Positions 50,779 to 59,673 of a stretch of DNA of 64,000 nt are shown in pieces. The notes beneath the pieces are model-generated. The model ran no database searches. It saw nothing but the letters and a program-made list of their open reading frames with translations, and was not told where the DNA came from. Source of the DNA: Streptomyces olindensis. GTDB lineage: Bacteria; Actinomycetota; Actinomycetes; Streptomycetales; Streptomycetaceae. Position numbers and translations under genes: made by a program. Position 1 is the stretch's first letter. Every line of letters begins with the position of its first letter. The stretch is from contig JJOH01000013.1 of assembly GCA_000696115.1 (NCBI GenBank), positions 124,001 through 188,000 on the forward strand, written 5' to 3'.

Positions 50779-53700
50779 TCAGGCCGCGTCGAGCCCGCAC
50801 TCGGCCCAGATGACCTTGCCCTCGGGCAGGTAGCGCGTGCCCCAGCTCTGCGAGAGCTGCGCGACCAGGAACAGGCCGCGACCGCCCTCGTCGGTGCTGG
50901 CCGCCCGGCGCAGGTGGGGGGCGGTGTTGCTGGCGTCGGAGACCTCGCAGATCAGGGTGCGGCCGTACAGCAGCCGCACCCGGATGGGGCCGGCGCCGTG
51001 CCGCATGGCGTTGGTGATCAGCTCGCTGAGGATCAGCTCCGCGGCGAACGCGGTCTCGTCGAGCCCCCAGTCGGCCAGGCGCCGCATGGCGGAGGCCCGG
51101 ACCTCTCCGACGAGGGCCGGGTCGGCGGACAGCTCCCAGGTGGCGATCCGCTCCGGGTCGAGGGCGTGGACGCGGGCGACGAGCAGGGCGATGTCGTCGT
51201 GCGGGTGGGCGGGTGCCACGGTGTCCAGGACCGCCTGGCAGGTCTCCTCCGGAGCGCGCTCGGGATGGGCCAGGGCCGCGCGCAGCTGCTCCAGGACGAC
51301 GTCGACGTCGCGGTGCCGGTCCTCGATGAGGCCGTCGGTGTAGAGGACCAGCTGACTGCCCTCGGGGAGGTCGACCTCCACGGCGTCGAAGGGCAGTCCC
51401 CCGAGGCCGAGCGGAGGCCCGGCCGGCAGGTCGGGGTAGGTCACGGTGCCGTCGGGGTGGACGAGCGCGGGCGGCGGGTGCCCGGCCCGGGCCATCAGAC
51501 ACTGCTGCTCGGCCGGGTCGTAGACGGCGTACAGGCAGGTCGCGCCGATGACTCCGGCGCCCTTGCCGTCGGGATCCTCCCGGTCCAGGCGCCCGACGAG
51601 GTTGTCCAGGTGGGTCAGGACCTCGTCCGGGGGGAAGTCCAGCTCGGCGAAGCTGCGGGCGGCGGTGCGCAGGCGGCCCATGGTGGCCGCGGAGAGCATG
51701 CCGTGGCCGACGACGTCGCCGACGAGGAGCCCGACGCGGGCGCCGGACAGGGGGATGACGTCGTACCAGTCGCCGCCCACGTCGGACTCCGCGGGCAGGT
51801 AGCGGTGGGCGACCTCGACGGCGTCCTGGTCGGGCAGGCCGTGCGGGAGCAGGCGGCGCTGGAGGGCCAGGACCATGGTGCGTTCGTGGGTGTAGCGCCG
51901 GGCGTTGTCGATGGACAGGGCGGCTCGGGTGGCGAGCTCCTGGGCCAGCGAGCGGTCGTCGTCCCCGAAGGATCCCCCGGCGCGGTAGAAGCTGGCGATG
52001 CCCAGGACGACACCGCGGGCGAGCAGGGGCACCGCGATGAGGGAGTGGACGTGGGACAGCAGGCGCGCGGTGTGCTCGGGGTCCTGGGCGAGCCAGCCCG
52101 CGGCGGCCTCCAGATCCGGCTCCAGCACCGCTTCGCCGCTGGTCAGGCAGCGCAGTTGCGGCGCGGTCGGGCCGAAGTCCATGCGCTTGCCGGGCGGGGT
52201 GAAGGGCAGGCCTTCGCGGACGCCGTGGACGACCGTGCGGCGCAGGTCGGCGAAGGGGTCGGCGGATTCCTCGCCGCGCAGGACGGCGTCGGGCAGGTCG
52301 ATGGTGACGAAGTCGGCGAGCCGCGGGACGGCCGTCTCGGCCAGTTCCTCGGCGGTGCGGCGGACGTCCAGGGTGGTGCCGATGCGGGCGCTGGCCTCGG
52401 ACAGCAGCTCCAGGCGCCGGCGCGCGGCCAGGGCGTAGGCCCCGACGTGCGGCTCCCCCACCATCAGCAGCCCCCTGGCCGGGAACGACGACCCGGAGCG
52501 CTCCTCCCCCACGCCCAGGCCTCCGACGGGGGTGAGGGCCCCACCGGGCTGGGCGGTGCCCCTGTCGCCCCCGGGGATGACGGTCTGCTTCGGCCGGGCG
52601 GAGTCCCCGCTGCCGGGGGCGACGGTCTCATCCGGCTCGGCGGTTCCGGCCCCGTCGGGGGCGACGGTCTCATCCTGCTCGACGATGCCCCCGCCCGGTC
52701 CGTCCGGGACGACGGCCTCACCCGGGTCGGCTGTGGCGGGCTCCCCAGGCCCGGCGGCGCCCCGGTTCCTGTCGGCCACGGAGCCGTCGCCCGGCTCGGC
52801 CGGCCCCCGCTCCCCGTCGGCCGTGACCACCGGGCCGGGTTCGGCGGCCAGGTGCCCGGGCGGCAGCGTGAGGGACGGTCGTGCGGGCAGTGCGGCGATC
52901 TGGCCGGGGTGGAGCGAGAGGGCGGCCAGGTCCGGCACGGTGTCCATCTGGTGCGGCAGGACGAGGGGCGCTCCGGCCGGGGAGCCGGGCAGCACGGCCT
53001 CCACGACGAAGCCCCGCACCCCGGAGGCGCTCGTCATCGGACGGCTCACGAGCGTCACCCGCCGGCCGTCGGGCAGGGTCACGTCGACGGCGGCCCGCTG
53101 CGCGCGGGAGATCAGCTCGGCGGCCTTCTCCATCAGGATCGCCCGGTCCCGCGGGTGGAACGCGTCCGCCGGCGCGTCCCTCGCGACGCCCCCGCGGCGC
53201 GACCCGGCGGCTCCGGCCCCCGTGGCCGCGTACGCCCGCAGCAGGGCTCGCTCGTGCGCGGAGCTCTGTCCCAGCAGCCGCCGCTCGATGACCTCGGCCG
53301 CCCTGCGGATGGTGGCCGCCAGCCCGGGCTGCTCGAAGCCGCGCGGGTAGCCGAAGCACAGGACGCCCTCGATGCGCCCGCTGAGCGGGTCCCGGACGGG
53401 CAGCGCGACGCAGGCGTTCTGCTGGGAGCGCTCCGCGAAGTGCTCGGCGCCGTAGACGCGGATGAGCTGCCGCTCGGCGAGGGCCAGGCCGATGCCGTTG
53501 GTGCCGGCGACCTGCTCCGCGAAGACGAAACCGGGGACGACCTGGATCGCCGGGAGGCGCCGGGCCATCGACGGGTCCCCGAAGCGGCGCAGCAGCACCG
53601 TTCCGTTCGCGTCGGCGACCGAGATGTTGACCTGGCTGCCGGAGAACGTGGCCTGCAGCCGGTCCAGCACGGGCACGGCCGCGCGGACGATGCGGCCGCC

Positions 53701-53916
53701 CGGGTCGAAGTCGTCCCGGTAGGGCAGGTCGGCCCCGTCCGGCGACAGCCCCAGGGACCGGCAGCGCCGCCACGAGTTCAGGATGGACGCCCGCACGCCC
53801 TCCTCGACCGGCTCGCCCTGGAGGAACCGCTCGCGAAGACGGGCGGGCCCCGTGCCCTCAGTCGCACGACCCGCCGGCTGGGGTTCCTCGCCGGACCGAA
53901 CCACGCTCCGCCTCAC
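50779..53916 (-). CDS. GAF / SpoIIE PP2C phosphatase / HATPase multidomain regulator
   Basis: 1045 residues. Order: an AcoR-type GAF region (about 40-210, ILNSWRRCRSLGLSPDGADL ... GTNGIGLALAERQLIRVYG), a PAS-like segment (about 255-310), an acidic Pro/Gly/Thr linker with repeats of the type PDETVAPGSGD (about 345-470), a second GAF (about 500-665), a SpoIIE phosphatase (about 690-885: SDVGGDWYDVIPLSG, GDVVGHGMLSAATMG, AGHPPPALV, HDDIALLVARV) and an RsbW-like HATPase (SELITNAMRHGAGP, DEGGRGLFLVAQLS). It likely controls an anti-sigma pathway by dephosphorylation. GTG 53916 lacks a clear ribosome site. Confidence 0.9.
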   Translation of the reverse strand: MRRSVVRSGEEPQPAGRATEGTGPARLRERFLQGEPVEEGVRASILNSWRRCRSLGLSPDGADLPYRDDFDPGGRIVRAAVPVLDRLQATFSGSQVNISVADANGTVLLRRFGDPSMARRLPAIQVVPGFVFAEQVAGTNGIGLALAERQLIRVYGAEHFAERSQQNACVALPVRDPLSGRIEGVLCFGYPRGFEQPGLAATIRRAAEVIERRLLGQSSAHERALLRAYAATGAGAAGSRRGGVARDAPADAFHPRDRAILMEKAAELISRAQRAAVDVTLPDGRRVTLVSRPMTSASGVRGFVVEAVLPGSPAGAPLVLPHQMDTVPDLAALSLHPGQIAALPARPSLTLPPGHLAAEPGPVVTADGERGPAEPGDGSVADRNRGAAGPGEPATADPGEAVVPDGPGGGIVEQDETVAPDGAGTAEPDETVAPGSGDSARPKQTVIPGGDRGTAQPGGALTPVGGLGVGEERSGSSFPARGLLMVGEPHVGAYALAARRRLELLSEASARIGTTLDVRRTAEELAETAVPRLADFVTIDLPDAVLRGEESADPFADLRRTVVHGVREGLPFTPPGKRMDFGPTAPQLRCLTSGEAVLEPDLEAAAGWLAQDPEHTARLLSHVHSLIAVPLLARGVVLGIASFYRAGGSFGDDDRSLAQELATRAALSIDNARRYTHERTMVLALQRRLLPHGLPDQDAVEVAHRYLPAESDVGGDWYDVIPLSGARVGLLVGDVVGHGMLSAATMGRLRTAARSFAELDFPPDEVLTHLDNLVGRLDREDPDGKGAGVIGATCLYAVYDPAEQQCLMARAGHPPPALVHPDGTVTYPDLPAGPPLGLGGLPFDAVEVDLPEGSQLVLYTDGLIEDRHRDVDVVLEQLRAALAHPERAPEETCQAVLDTVAPAHPHDDIALLVARVHALDPERIATWELSADPALVGEVRASAMRRLADWGLDETAFAAELILSELITNAMRHGAGPIRVRLLYGRTLICEVSDASNTAPHLRRAASTDEGGRGLFLVAQLSQSWGTRYLPEGKVIWAECGLDAA

Positions 53917-54069
53917 TTGTGCCCGCGACCATCCGCTGCTGGGAAGAATTCCTGCTTGTCGGAGGAAAATCTTGCATTGATGAGGATACGGGCATTACGG
54001 GCACGCGTCACGGTGTGCCGGAGCGCCCGGGGCCCGGCGGCCGGGCGGGCGGGACCGGGCGGGCCGCGC

Positions 54070-54492
54070 TCACCCCAGGAAACTCAGCCGCACCTTGCGA
54101 TCCGGGTTGTCCCTGTTGGTGTCCACCAGGCACACCGACTGCCACGTCCCGAGCTCCAGGCGGCCGCCCAGCACCGGCAGGGTCGCGTGGGGCGGCACCA
54201 GGGCCGGCAGGACGTGGTCGCGGCCGTGGCCGGGGCTGCCGTGCCGGTGCTGCCAGCGGTCGTCGGCGGGCAGCAGCGTGTGCAGCGCGGCCAGCAGGTC
54301 GTCGTCGCTGCCGGCGCCGGTCTCCAGAACGGCGATCCCGGCCGTCGCGTGCGGCACGAAGACGTTGAGCAGGCCGTCGCGGCCGGCGGCCGCCTCGCGC
54401 AGGAAGGACTCGCAGTCGCCGGTGATGTCGACGACCCTCTCCGTGGAACCGGTGGTGACGTTCAGGACTCGGGTGGTGAAGGCATCTGACAT
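54070..54492 (-). CDS. YjbQ (UPF0047) family protein
   Basis: 140 residues, typical length. Conserved features are LLNVFVPHATAGIAVLETG, DDLLAALHTLLP, RWQHRHGSPGHGRDHVLPAL and the C-terminal GTWQSVCLVDTNRDN, containing the histidines that bind a metal in known structures. The family is annotated as secondary thiamine-phosphate synthase, based on complementation; the native reaction is unclear. ATG 54492 is taken; ATG 54501 is in frame. The gene is divergent from the leader peptide and sulfonate operon, but no functional link is evident. Confidence 0.9.
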   Translation of the reverse strand: MSDAFTTRVLNVTTGSTERVVDITGDCESFLREAAAGRDGLLNVFVPHATAGIAVLETGAGSDDDLLAALHTLLPADDRWQHRHGSPGHGRDHVLPALVPPHATLPVLGGRLELGTWQSVCLVDTNRDNPDRKVRLSFLG

Positions 54493-54577
54493 GCCCTCCA
54501 TCCTGACGCACCCGCCGGTTTCGACGGGGATGCGCCGGACCGAGTACGGACACCGAGTCCACTGACCGAGACGCCCG

Positions 54578-54607
54578 TTGACCGTGTGCATGCCGGCTGG
54601 CTAGGTT
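54578..54607 (+). promoter_or_regulatory. Promoter of the leader peptide / sulfonate operon
   Basis: TTGACC (54578-54583), an 18-base spacer and TAGGTT (54602-54607) form a SigA-type promoter. The expected start point falls at about 54614-54615, on the leader-peptide ATG. Confidence 0.65.
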
Positions 54608-54614
54608 CGGGCGC

Positions 54615-54698
54615 ATGTTGCGTTCAGCCCTGCTCACCACGCGCGGTCACATCGACCTGCTGCGGGTGGCCTCCGCCGCGTGTCGCCGCGGCCGCTGA
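54615..54698 (+). CDS. Leaderless cysteine-containing leader peptide
   Basis: 27 codons: MLRSALLTTRGHIDLLRVAS then AACRRGR and stop. The pattern, a short basic start, then HIDLLRV, SAAC and Arg, is that of the putative leader peptides found upstream of sulfur-assimilation operons in Streptomyces. C23 near the end is the codon that would stall ribosomes when cysteine is scarce. There is no usable ribosome site; the -10 box ends 7 bases before the ATG, so the mRNA is probably leaderless. The ssuC start follows at 54852; the 153 bases between hold Pro/Cys-rich sequence and some complementary stretches but no clear terminator. Confidence 0.8.
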   Translation: MLRSALLTTRGHIDLLRVASAACRRGR

Positions 54699-54851
54699 CG
54701 CCCTTCCCCCGCTTCACCTCTTTCGCCTTCTCTTCCTCGCCCCCGTCGCGCCTGCACGCTGATCGGTCCTGATCCGGTCGTCGGCGCGGCGCCGGCGAGG
54801 CGTGGAGGTGTGCCCTCACCCCGGCCCTCGCTCTTCTCCCGTGGAGCCCCC

Positions 54852-55721
54852 ATGAGCATCAGTCATGCGCCGCCCACTTCCTCCCCACCCGACATGTCGC
54901 CCGTGTCGGGCGCGGATCTCGACCTCCAGCCCCTGGTGCCCGCCTCCTCCCGCCGCGCCCGCGTCCCCCGCTGGCTGCGCCGTACCACCGGCCCGGTCCT
55001 GCTGCTGGCACTGTGGCAACTCCTCAGCAGCACCGGGGCGTTGCCCCCGGACGTGCTGGCCTCGCCCGGCCGGATCGCCCGGGTCGCCGGGGACATGGTC
55101 GCCGACGGCTCGCTGCCCGCGGCCATGGGCACCTCGCTGCGGCGGGTCGCCGCCGGGCTGCTGCTGGGCCTCGTCGTGGGGACGGGACTCGCCCTGATCT
55201 CCGGGCTGTTCCGGATCGGCGAGGACCTCGTCGACGCGCCCGTGCAGATGCTGCGGACCGTGCCGTTCGTGGGTCTCATCCCCCTGTTCATCATCTGGTT
55301 CGGCATCGGCGAGGCCCCCAAGGTCGCCATCATCACGCTCGGCGTGACCTTCCCGCTCTACCTCAACGTCTACGCCGGGATCCGGGGCGTGGACGCCCAG
55401 TTGATCGAGGCCGGGGAGTCCCTCGGGTTGTCGCGGTGGGGGCTCGTGCGGCACGTCGTGCTGCCGGGTGCGCTGCCCGGCGCGATGACCGGCCTGCGCT
55501 ACTCGCTCGGCATCGCCTGGCTCGCGCTGGTCTTCGCCGAGCAGGTCAACGCCGACTCCGGCATCGGGTTCCTCATGGTGCAGGCCCGGGACTTCCTGCG
55601 GACCGACGTGATCGTGGTCTGCCTGGTCGTCTACGCCTTCCTCGGCCTGCTCGCCGACTTCATCGTCCGCTCTCTCGAAAAGGTGCTGCTGCAATGGCGA
55701 CCGACGTTCACCGGCCGGTGA
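54852..55721 (+). CDS. ssuC: Sulfonate-type ABC transporter permease
   Basis: 289 residues, six membrane helices. The core LRTVPFVGLIPLFIIWFGIGEAPKVAIITLGVTFPLYLNVYAGIRGVDAQLIEAGESLGLS is the EAA-loop signature of SsuC/TauC/NrtB permeases. ATG 54852 follows a GGAG box; a GTG at 54810 is an alternative but lacks one. A soluble N-terminus of about 50 residues is Pro/Ser-rich. It overlaps the ATPase gene by 28 bp. The leader peptide upstream indicates sulfur control, so an organosulfur substrate is likely, although nitrate or taurine transporters share the fold. Confidence 0.9.
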   Translation: MSISHAPPTSSPPDMSPVSGADLDLQPLVPASSRRARVPRWLRRTTGPVLLLALWQLLSSTGALPPDVLASPGRIARVAGDMVADGSLPAAMGTSLRRVAAGLLLGLVVGTGLALISGLFRIGEDLVDAPVQMLRTVPFVGLIPLFIIWFGIGEAPKVAIITLGVTFPLYLNVYAGIRGVDAQLIEAGESLGLSRWGLVRHVVLPGALPGAMTGLRYSLGIAWLALVFAEQVNADSGIGFLMVQARDFLRTDVIVVCLVVYAFLGLLADFIVRSLEKVLLQWRPTFTGR

Positions 55722-56434
55722 CCCCCCAGGCGGTCCATGTCCAGGGGCTCACCCGCTCCTTCGACGGACGCGCCGTCATCGACGACCTGCGACTGGACGT
55801 CCGGCCGGGCGAGTTCGTGGCCCTGCTCGGCCGCAGCGGCTGCGGCAAGTCGACGCTGCTGCGGATCCTCGCCGGTCTCGACCGCGACATCGAGGGCACC
55901 GTGCTGGTGCCGCGCCGCAAGGCCGTCGCCTTCCAGGCCCCGCGGCTGATGCCGTGGAAGAAGGTGTGGCGCAACGTCCTGCTGGGCCTGCCCGGCAAGC
56001 CCGATCGCGGCGTCGCCGAGCGGGCGCTGGACGAGGTCGGCCTCGGCCACCGCTCGGACGCCTGGCCCAAGACCCTCTCGGGCGGCGAGGCCCAGCGCGC
56101 CTCGCTGGCCCGCGCGCTGGTGCGCGAGCCCGATCTGCTACTGCTCGACGAGCCGTTCGGCGCGCTCGACGCGCTCACCCGCATCAAGGCCCAGCGGCTC
56201 GTGGGCGAGCTGTGGCAGCGCCGGGGCTGCGCGGTGCTCCTCGTCACCCACGACGTGGAGGAGGCCGTGCTGCTCGCCGATCGTGTCCTGGTGATGGACT
56301 GCGGTGTCATCGCCCACGAGCAGCGCGTCGACCTCGACCGCCCCCGCGACATCACCGACCCGCGCTTCGCCGCCCTGCGCGCCGGACTCCTCGAACGCCT
56401 GGGCGTCGAGGCCACGGCCGCCGAAGCCGCCTGA
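55694..56434 (+). CDS. ssuB: Sulfonate-type ABC transporter ATP-binding protein
   Basis: 246 residues. Walker A LLGRSGCGKSTLLRILAG, signature LSGGEAQRASLARALV, Walker B LLLLDEPFGALDALTRI, switch His in LLVTHDVEEAVLLADRVLVM. The Q-loop reads FQAPRLMPWKKVWRNV, typical of SsuB. It starts inside ssuC (28-bp overlap), so the two are coupled. It hydrolyses ATP at the cytoplasmic face. Two 24-bp repeats lie between its stop and the ssuA start. Confidence 0.92.
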   Translation: MATDVHRPVTPQAVHVQGLTRSFDGRAVIDDLRLDVRPGEFVALLGRSGCGKSTLLRILAGLDRDIEGTVLVPRRKAVAFQAPRLMPWKKVWRNVLLGLPGKPDRGVAERALDEVGLGHRSDAWPKTLSGGEAQRASLARALVREPDLLLLDEPFGALDALTRIKAQRLVGELWQRRGCAVLLVTHDVEEAVLLADRVLVMDCGVIAHEQRVDLDRPRDITDPRFAALRAGLLERLGVEATAAEAA

Positions 56435-56451
56435 CCCTTCCGCGCTCGCCC

Positions 56452-56499
56452 CACACGCACGACCACACGTACGGCCACACGCACGATCACACGTACGGC
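56452..56499. repeat. Two 24-bp tandem repeats between ssuB and ssuA
   Basis: CACACGCACGACCACACGTACGGC at 56452 is followed by a copy with one change at 56476. Each 24-mer is itself two similar 12-mers. No strong stem is formed. It may tune ssuA expression relative to ssuB or be an unstable microsatellite. Confidence 0.8.
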
Positions 56500-56519
56500 C
56501 CACCACGAACGGAACCGCC

Positions 56520-57548
56520 ATGCGACGACGCCTCGTCCCCGCCGCCCTGCTCCTCCCCCTCGCCCTGCTGCTCACCGCCTGCGGCGGGAACTCGGCCGCC
56601 AGTACGCCGGACGGCGGCACCGACGGCCAAGGCCCGGTCACGATCGAGGTCGGTGACCAGAAGGGCGGTTCGGAGGCCATCCTGCGGGCCGCCGGGGAAC
56701 TGAAGAACCTGGACTACAGGATCAAATGGTCGACGTTCACCTCGGGGCCGCCCCTGCTGGAGGCCGTCAACGCCGGCGCCGTCGACATCGGAGGCGTCGG
56801 CAACACCCCGCCGGTCTTCGCGGCCGGGGCGGGTTCGAAGATCAAGGTCGTGGCCGCCTGGCACGGCACGTCCAAGGGCGACACCATCCTCGTCCCGAAC
56901 GACTCGACCCTGAAGAGCCCCGGGCAGCTCAAGGGCAGGTCGGTCGCCGTCGCGCAGGGCTCCTCCGCCCACTTCCAGCTGGTCGCGTCCCTGAAGAAGG
57001 CCGGGCTGAGCCTGAGCGACGTCAAGGTCAAGTACCTCCAGCCGGCCGACGCGCTGGCGGCGTTCACCTCCGGCAAGGTCGACGCGTGGGCGGTGTGGGA
57101 CCCGTACACCTCGCAGGTGCTCAAGGCCGGGCAGGGCCGTGTCCTGACCGACGGCGACGGCGTGACCAACGGGCTCACCTTCCAGGTCGCCGCCCCGGCC
57201 GCGCTGAAGGACGGCAAGAAGGCCGCGGCCGTCAAGGACTACCTGGAGCGGCTGCGGCGCGCCTACACCTGGGTGTACGACCACGAGGAGGAGTGGGCCA
57301 AGGTCTGGGCGAAGGACACCGGGCTCCCCGAGGACGTGGCACTGGCGGCGGTCAAGCGCACCTACACGAGCCGGATCGCGGTCGCCGTCGACAAGCCGCT
57401 GATCGCCTCCGAGCAGGAGATCGCCGACACGTTCACGGCCCTGAAGCTCATCCCCCGCAAGGTCGACTTCGCCGAGTTCGCGGACACCCGGTTCAACGGC
57501 GACCTGCCGCCGTCGACCTCGGCGGCACGGCCCTCGGAGGGGTCGTAG
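56520..57548 (+). CDS. ssuA: Sulfonate-type ABC transporter substrate-binding lipoprotein
   Basis: 342 residues. Lipobox LLTACGG with the lipid-modified Cys at 21. Mature features: EVGDQKGGSEAILRAAGELK, LLEAVNAGAVDIGGVGNTPPVFAAGAGS and GKVDAWAVWDPYTSQVLKAGQGRVL, as in SsuA-type binding proteins. It captures the organosulfur substrate outside the cell. Its start lies 86 bp after ssuB, beyond the 24-bp repeats. Order ssuC-ssuB-ssuA; no desulfonating monooxygenase SsuD is adjacent, although an FAD monooxygenase-like gene follows. Confidence 0.9.
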   Translation: MRRRLVPAALLLPLALLLTACGGNSAASTPDGGTDGQGPVTIEVGDQKGGSEAILRAAGELKNLDYRIKWSTFTSGPPLLEAVNAGAVDIGGVGNTPPVFAAGAGSKIKVVAAWHGTSKGDTILVPNDSTLKSPGQLKGRSVAVAQGSSAHFQLVASLKKAGLSLSDVKVKYLQPADALAAFTSGKVDAWAVWDPYTSQVLKAGQGRVLTDGDGVTNGLTFQVAAPAALKDGKKAAAVKDYLERLRRAYTWVYDHEEEWAKVWAKDTGLPEDVALAAVKRTYTSRIAVAVDKPLIASEQEIADTFTALKLIPRKVDFAEFADTRFNGDLPPSTSAARPSEGS

Positions 57549-57587
57549 AGCGGGAAGATCCACGACCGTCCCGTGGTTAGTAGAAGC

Positions 57588-58664
57588 GTGAACAACACGC
57601 GCGAGGTCGAGGTAGTCGTCATAGGCGCTGGTCAGGCCGGTCTGGCCGGCGCCTATCACCTGCGACGATCCGGTTTCGAGCCGGACCGCGACTTCGTCGT
57701 GCTGGACCACTCCCCCGGTCCCGGCGGCGCATGGCAGTTCCGCTGGCCGTCGCTGACCTACGGCAAGGTGCACGGCATGCACGCGCTGCCGGGGATGGAG
57801 CTCACGGACGCGGACCCGACGCGGCCTTCGGCCGAGGTGATCAGTGCGTACTTCGACCGGTACGAGCGGACCTTCGACCTGCGGGTGCGGCGGCCGGTCG
57901 ACGTCCGGGCGGTGCGCGAGGGGACCGGCGGGCGACTGCTGGTGGAGACCTCGGACGGCGTGTGGTCGACGCGGGCGCTGATCAACGCGACCGGCACCTG
58001 GGACCGGCCGTTCTGGCCGCGTTATCCGGGTCAGGAGACCTTCCGGGGGCGGCAGTTGCACACCGCGCAGTACCCCGGGCCGGAGGAGTTCGCCGGGCAG
58101 CGGGTCGTGGTGGTGGGCGGCGGCGCCTCGGGCACGCAGCACCTGCTGGAGATCGCCTCGTACGCCGCGGCCACGACATGGGTGACCCGGCGTCCGCCCG
58201 TCTTCCGCGAAGGCCCCTTCGACGAGGACGCGGGCCGGGCGGCCGTCGCGCTCGTCGAGGAACGGGTACGGCAGGGACTGCCGCCCCGCAGCGTGGTCTC
58301 GGTGACGGGGCTGCCGCTGAACGACGCGATCCGGCAGGGCATCGAGGACGGGGTGCTGGACCGGCAGCCCATGTTCGACCGGATCACCCCGGACGGCGTC
58401 GACTGGAACGACGGCCGGCACGTCGACGCCGACGTCATCCTGTGGGCCACCGGGTTCCGGGCCGCCATCGACCACCTGGCTCCGCTGCGGCTGCGCGGCC
58501 CGGGCGGCGGCATCCGCATGGAGGGCACGCACGCGGCCGCCGACCCCCGCGTCCACCTCGTCGGCTACGGCCCCTCGGCCAGCACGATCGGCGCGAACCG
58601 TGCGGGCCGGGCGGCCGTCCGCGACATCAGGCGGCTGCTGGACCGAGAACCGGCCGCGGCGTAG
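57588..58664 (+). CDS. Flavin-dependent monooxygenase-like (CzcO/FMO type) oxidoreductase
   Basis: 358 residues. FAD motif VIGAGQAGLAGAYHL; the second motif VVVVGGGASGTQHLLEIA binds NADPH; INATGTWDRPFWPRYPG and DADVILWATGFRAAIDHLAPLRL are the ATG motifs of FMO-like proteins. It starts 40 bp after ssuA without a clear ribosome site (GTG 57588) and could be cotranscribed. Position suggests oxidation of a sulfur or nitrogen compound imported by the transporter; sequence alone does not prove it. Confidence 0.85.
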   Translation: MNNTREVEVVVIGAGQAGLAGAYHLRRSGFEPDRDFVVLDHSPGPGGAWQFRWPSLTYGKVHGMHALPGMELTDADPTRPSAEVISAYFDRYERTFDLRVRRPVDVRAVREGTGGRLLVETSDGVWSTRALINATGTWDRPFWPRYPGQETFRGRQLHTAQYPGPEEFAGQRVVVVGGGASGTQHLLEIASYAAATTWVTRRPPVFREGPFDEDAGRAAVALVEERVRQGLPPRSVVSVTGLPLNDAIRQGIEDGVLDRQPMFDRITPDGVDWNDGRHVDADVILWATGFRAAIDHLAPLRLRGPGGGIRMEGTHAAADPRVHLVGYGPSASTIGANRAGRAAVRDIRRLLDREPAAA

Positions 58665-58790
58665 ACCACGGCCGGCCCGTCCGGCCCGGCACGCGGCGGG
58701 CGCACGAGGCGGGCTCGCGCGAGGGCGCCCGCTCGCACCTCCATCCGGCCGCGGGTCGTCCGGGGCCGGTCCCGGGGTTCCCCGCACCCC

Positions 58791-59630
58791 TCAGGGGTGC
58801 TCGGCCCTGCTCTTCCGGTGGGCGTTGAACTCCGCCACGTTGCGGGTGTGTTCGCGGTAGTCCGCGGTGAAGCGGGTGTCGCCCGGCTTGACCGTGACGA
58901 AGTACAGCCAGTCGCCCGGGGGCGGGTTGACGGCGGCGCGCATCGCCTCCTCGCCGGGGTTGTCGATGGGCGTGGGCGGGAGCCCCATGCGCTGGTACGA
59001 GTTGTAGGGGCTGTCGATGCGCGTGTCGCTCGCCGTCGTGCGGAGCGTGGCGCGGTTCAGGGCGTAGTTGAGGGTGGAGTCCATCTGCAGCGGCATGCCG
59101 CGCTCCAGGCGGTTGAAGATCACCCGGGCCACCTTGCCCATGTCGGCGGGGCTGGCCGCCTCCGCCTGGACGATGCTCGCGATGGTGACGGCCTGGTAGA
59201 CGTTCATGGCGTTGCGCTGCGCCCCCGCGGCGATGGGGGCGCCGTTGAACTTCTCGTTCGCCGTGTCGACCATCAGCGCCAGGAGCTTCTCCGGGGTGGC
59301 CTTCTCCTGGAGTGGATAGGTCGCCGGGAAGAGGTAGCCCTCGGGGTTGCCCTCGGCATCGTTCGGCAGTTTCAGCATCGCCTTCGCGAGGGACTTCTTC
59401 GTGCTGCCGGGGGGCAGGGCGAGGGCCTTGTCGACGGCGGCGTAGACCTGGCTCGCGCGCCAGCCCTCGGGGATCACCAGGGTCGTGGGCCGGCCGTCCT
59501 CCTCGGGCGCCAGGGTCAGCAGCGGCACCGCCACGGCGGTGCCGACCACGACGGCTCCGGTCGCGACGAGGGCGATACGGCCGCGGCGCGTCAGTCGAAT
59601 CGTGCTCCGTGGCGGAGTGTTGTTCTGCAT
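58791..59630 (-). CDS. mltG: Endolytic transglycosylase MltG-like protein (short form)
   Basis: 279 residues. A single N-terminal membrane helix (IALVATGAVVVGTAVAVPLL, about residues 19-38) is followed by a small LysM-like region (LVIPEGWRASQVYAAV) and the YceG/MltG catalytic domain: EGYLFPATYPL, TIASIVQAEAASPADMGKVARVIFNRL (catalytic Glu in QAEA), MDSTLNYAL, DSPYNSYQRMGLPPTPIDNPGEEA. It cleaves nascent glycan strands at the membrane. Much shorter than the main Streptomyces MltG encoded near the aroE region, so probably a paralogue. It stands alone, upstream gap without a good ribosome site. Confidence 0.88.
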   Translation of the reverse strand: MQNNTPPRSTIRLTRRGRIALVATGAVVVGTAVAVPLLTLAPEEDGRPTTLVIPEGWRASQVYAAVDKALALPPGSTKKSLAKAMLKLPNDAEGNPEGYLFPATYPLQEKATPEKLLALMVDTANEKFNGAPIAAGAQRNAMNVYQAVTIASIVQAEAASPADMGKVARVIFNRLERGMPLQMDSTLNYALNRATLRTTASDTRIDSPYNSYQRMGLPPTPIDNPGEEAMRAAVNPPPGDWLYFVTVKPGDTRFTADYREHTRNVAEFNAHRKSRAEHP

Positions 59631-59673
59631 GCGGGCACGGTAACCCGCATATCGTCACAAACCCGGCATATTT

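Noticed and set aside
50095..54489. A 1464-codon open frame on the + strand
   Set aside because: It is antisense to two well-supported genes (SpoIIE regulator and sugar ATPase), with Gly/Arg/Val/His-rich composition typical of GC-driven shadow frames and no recognisable domain.
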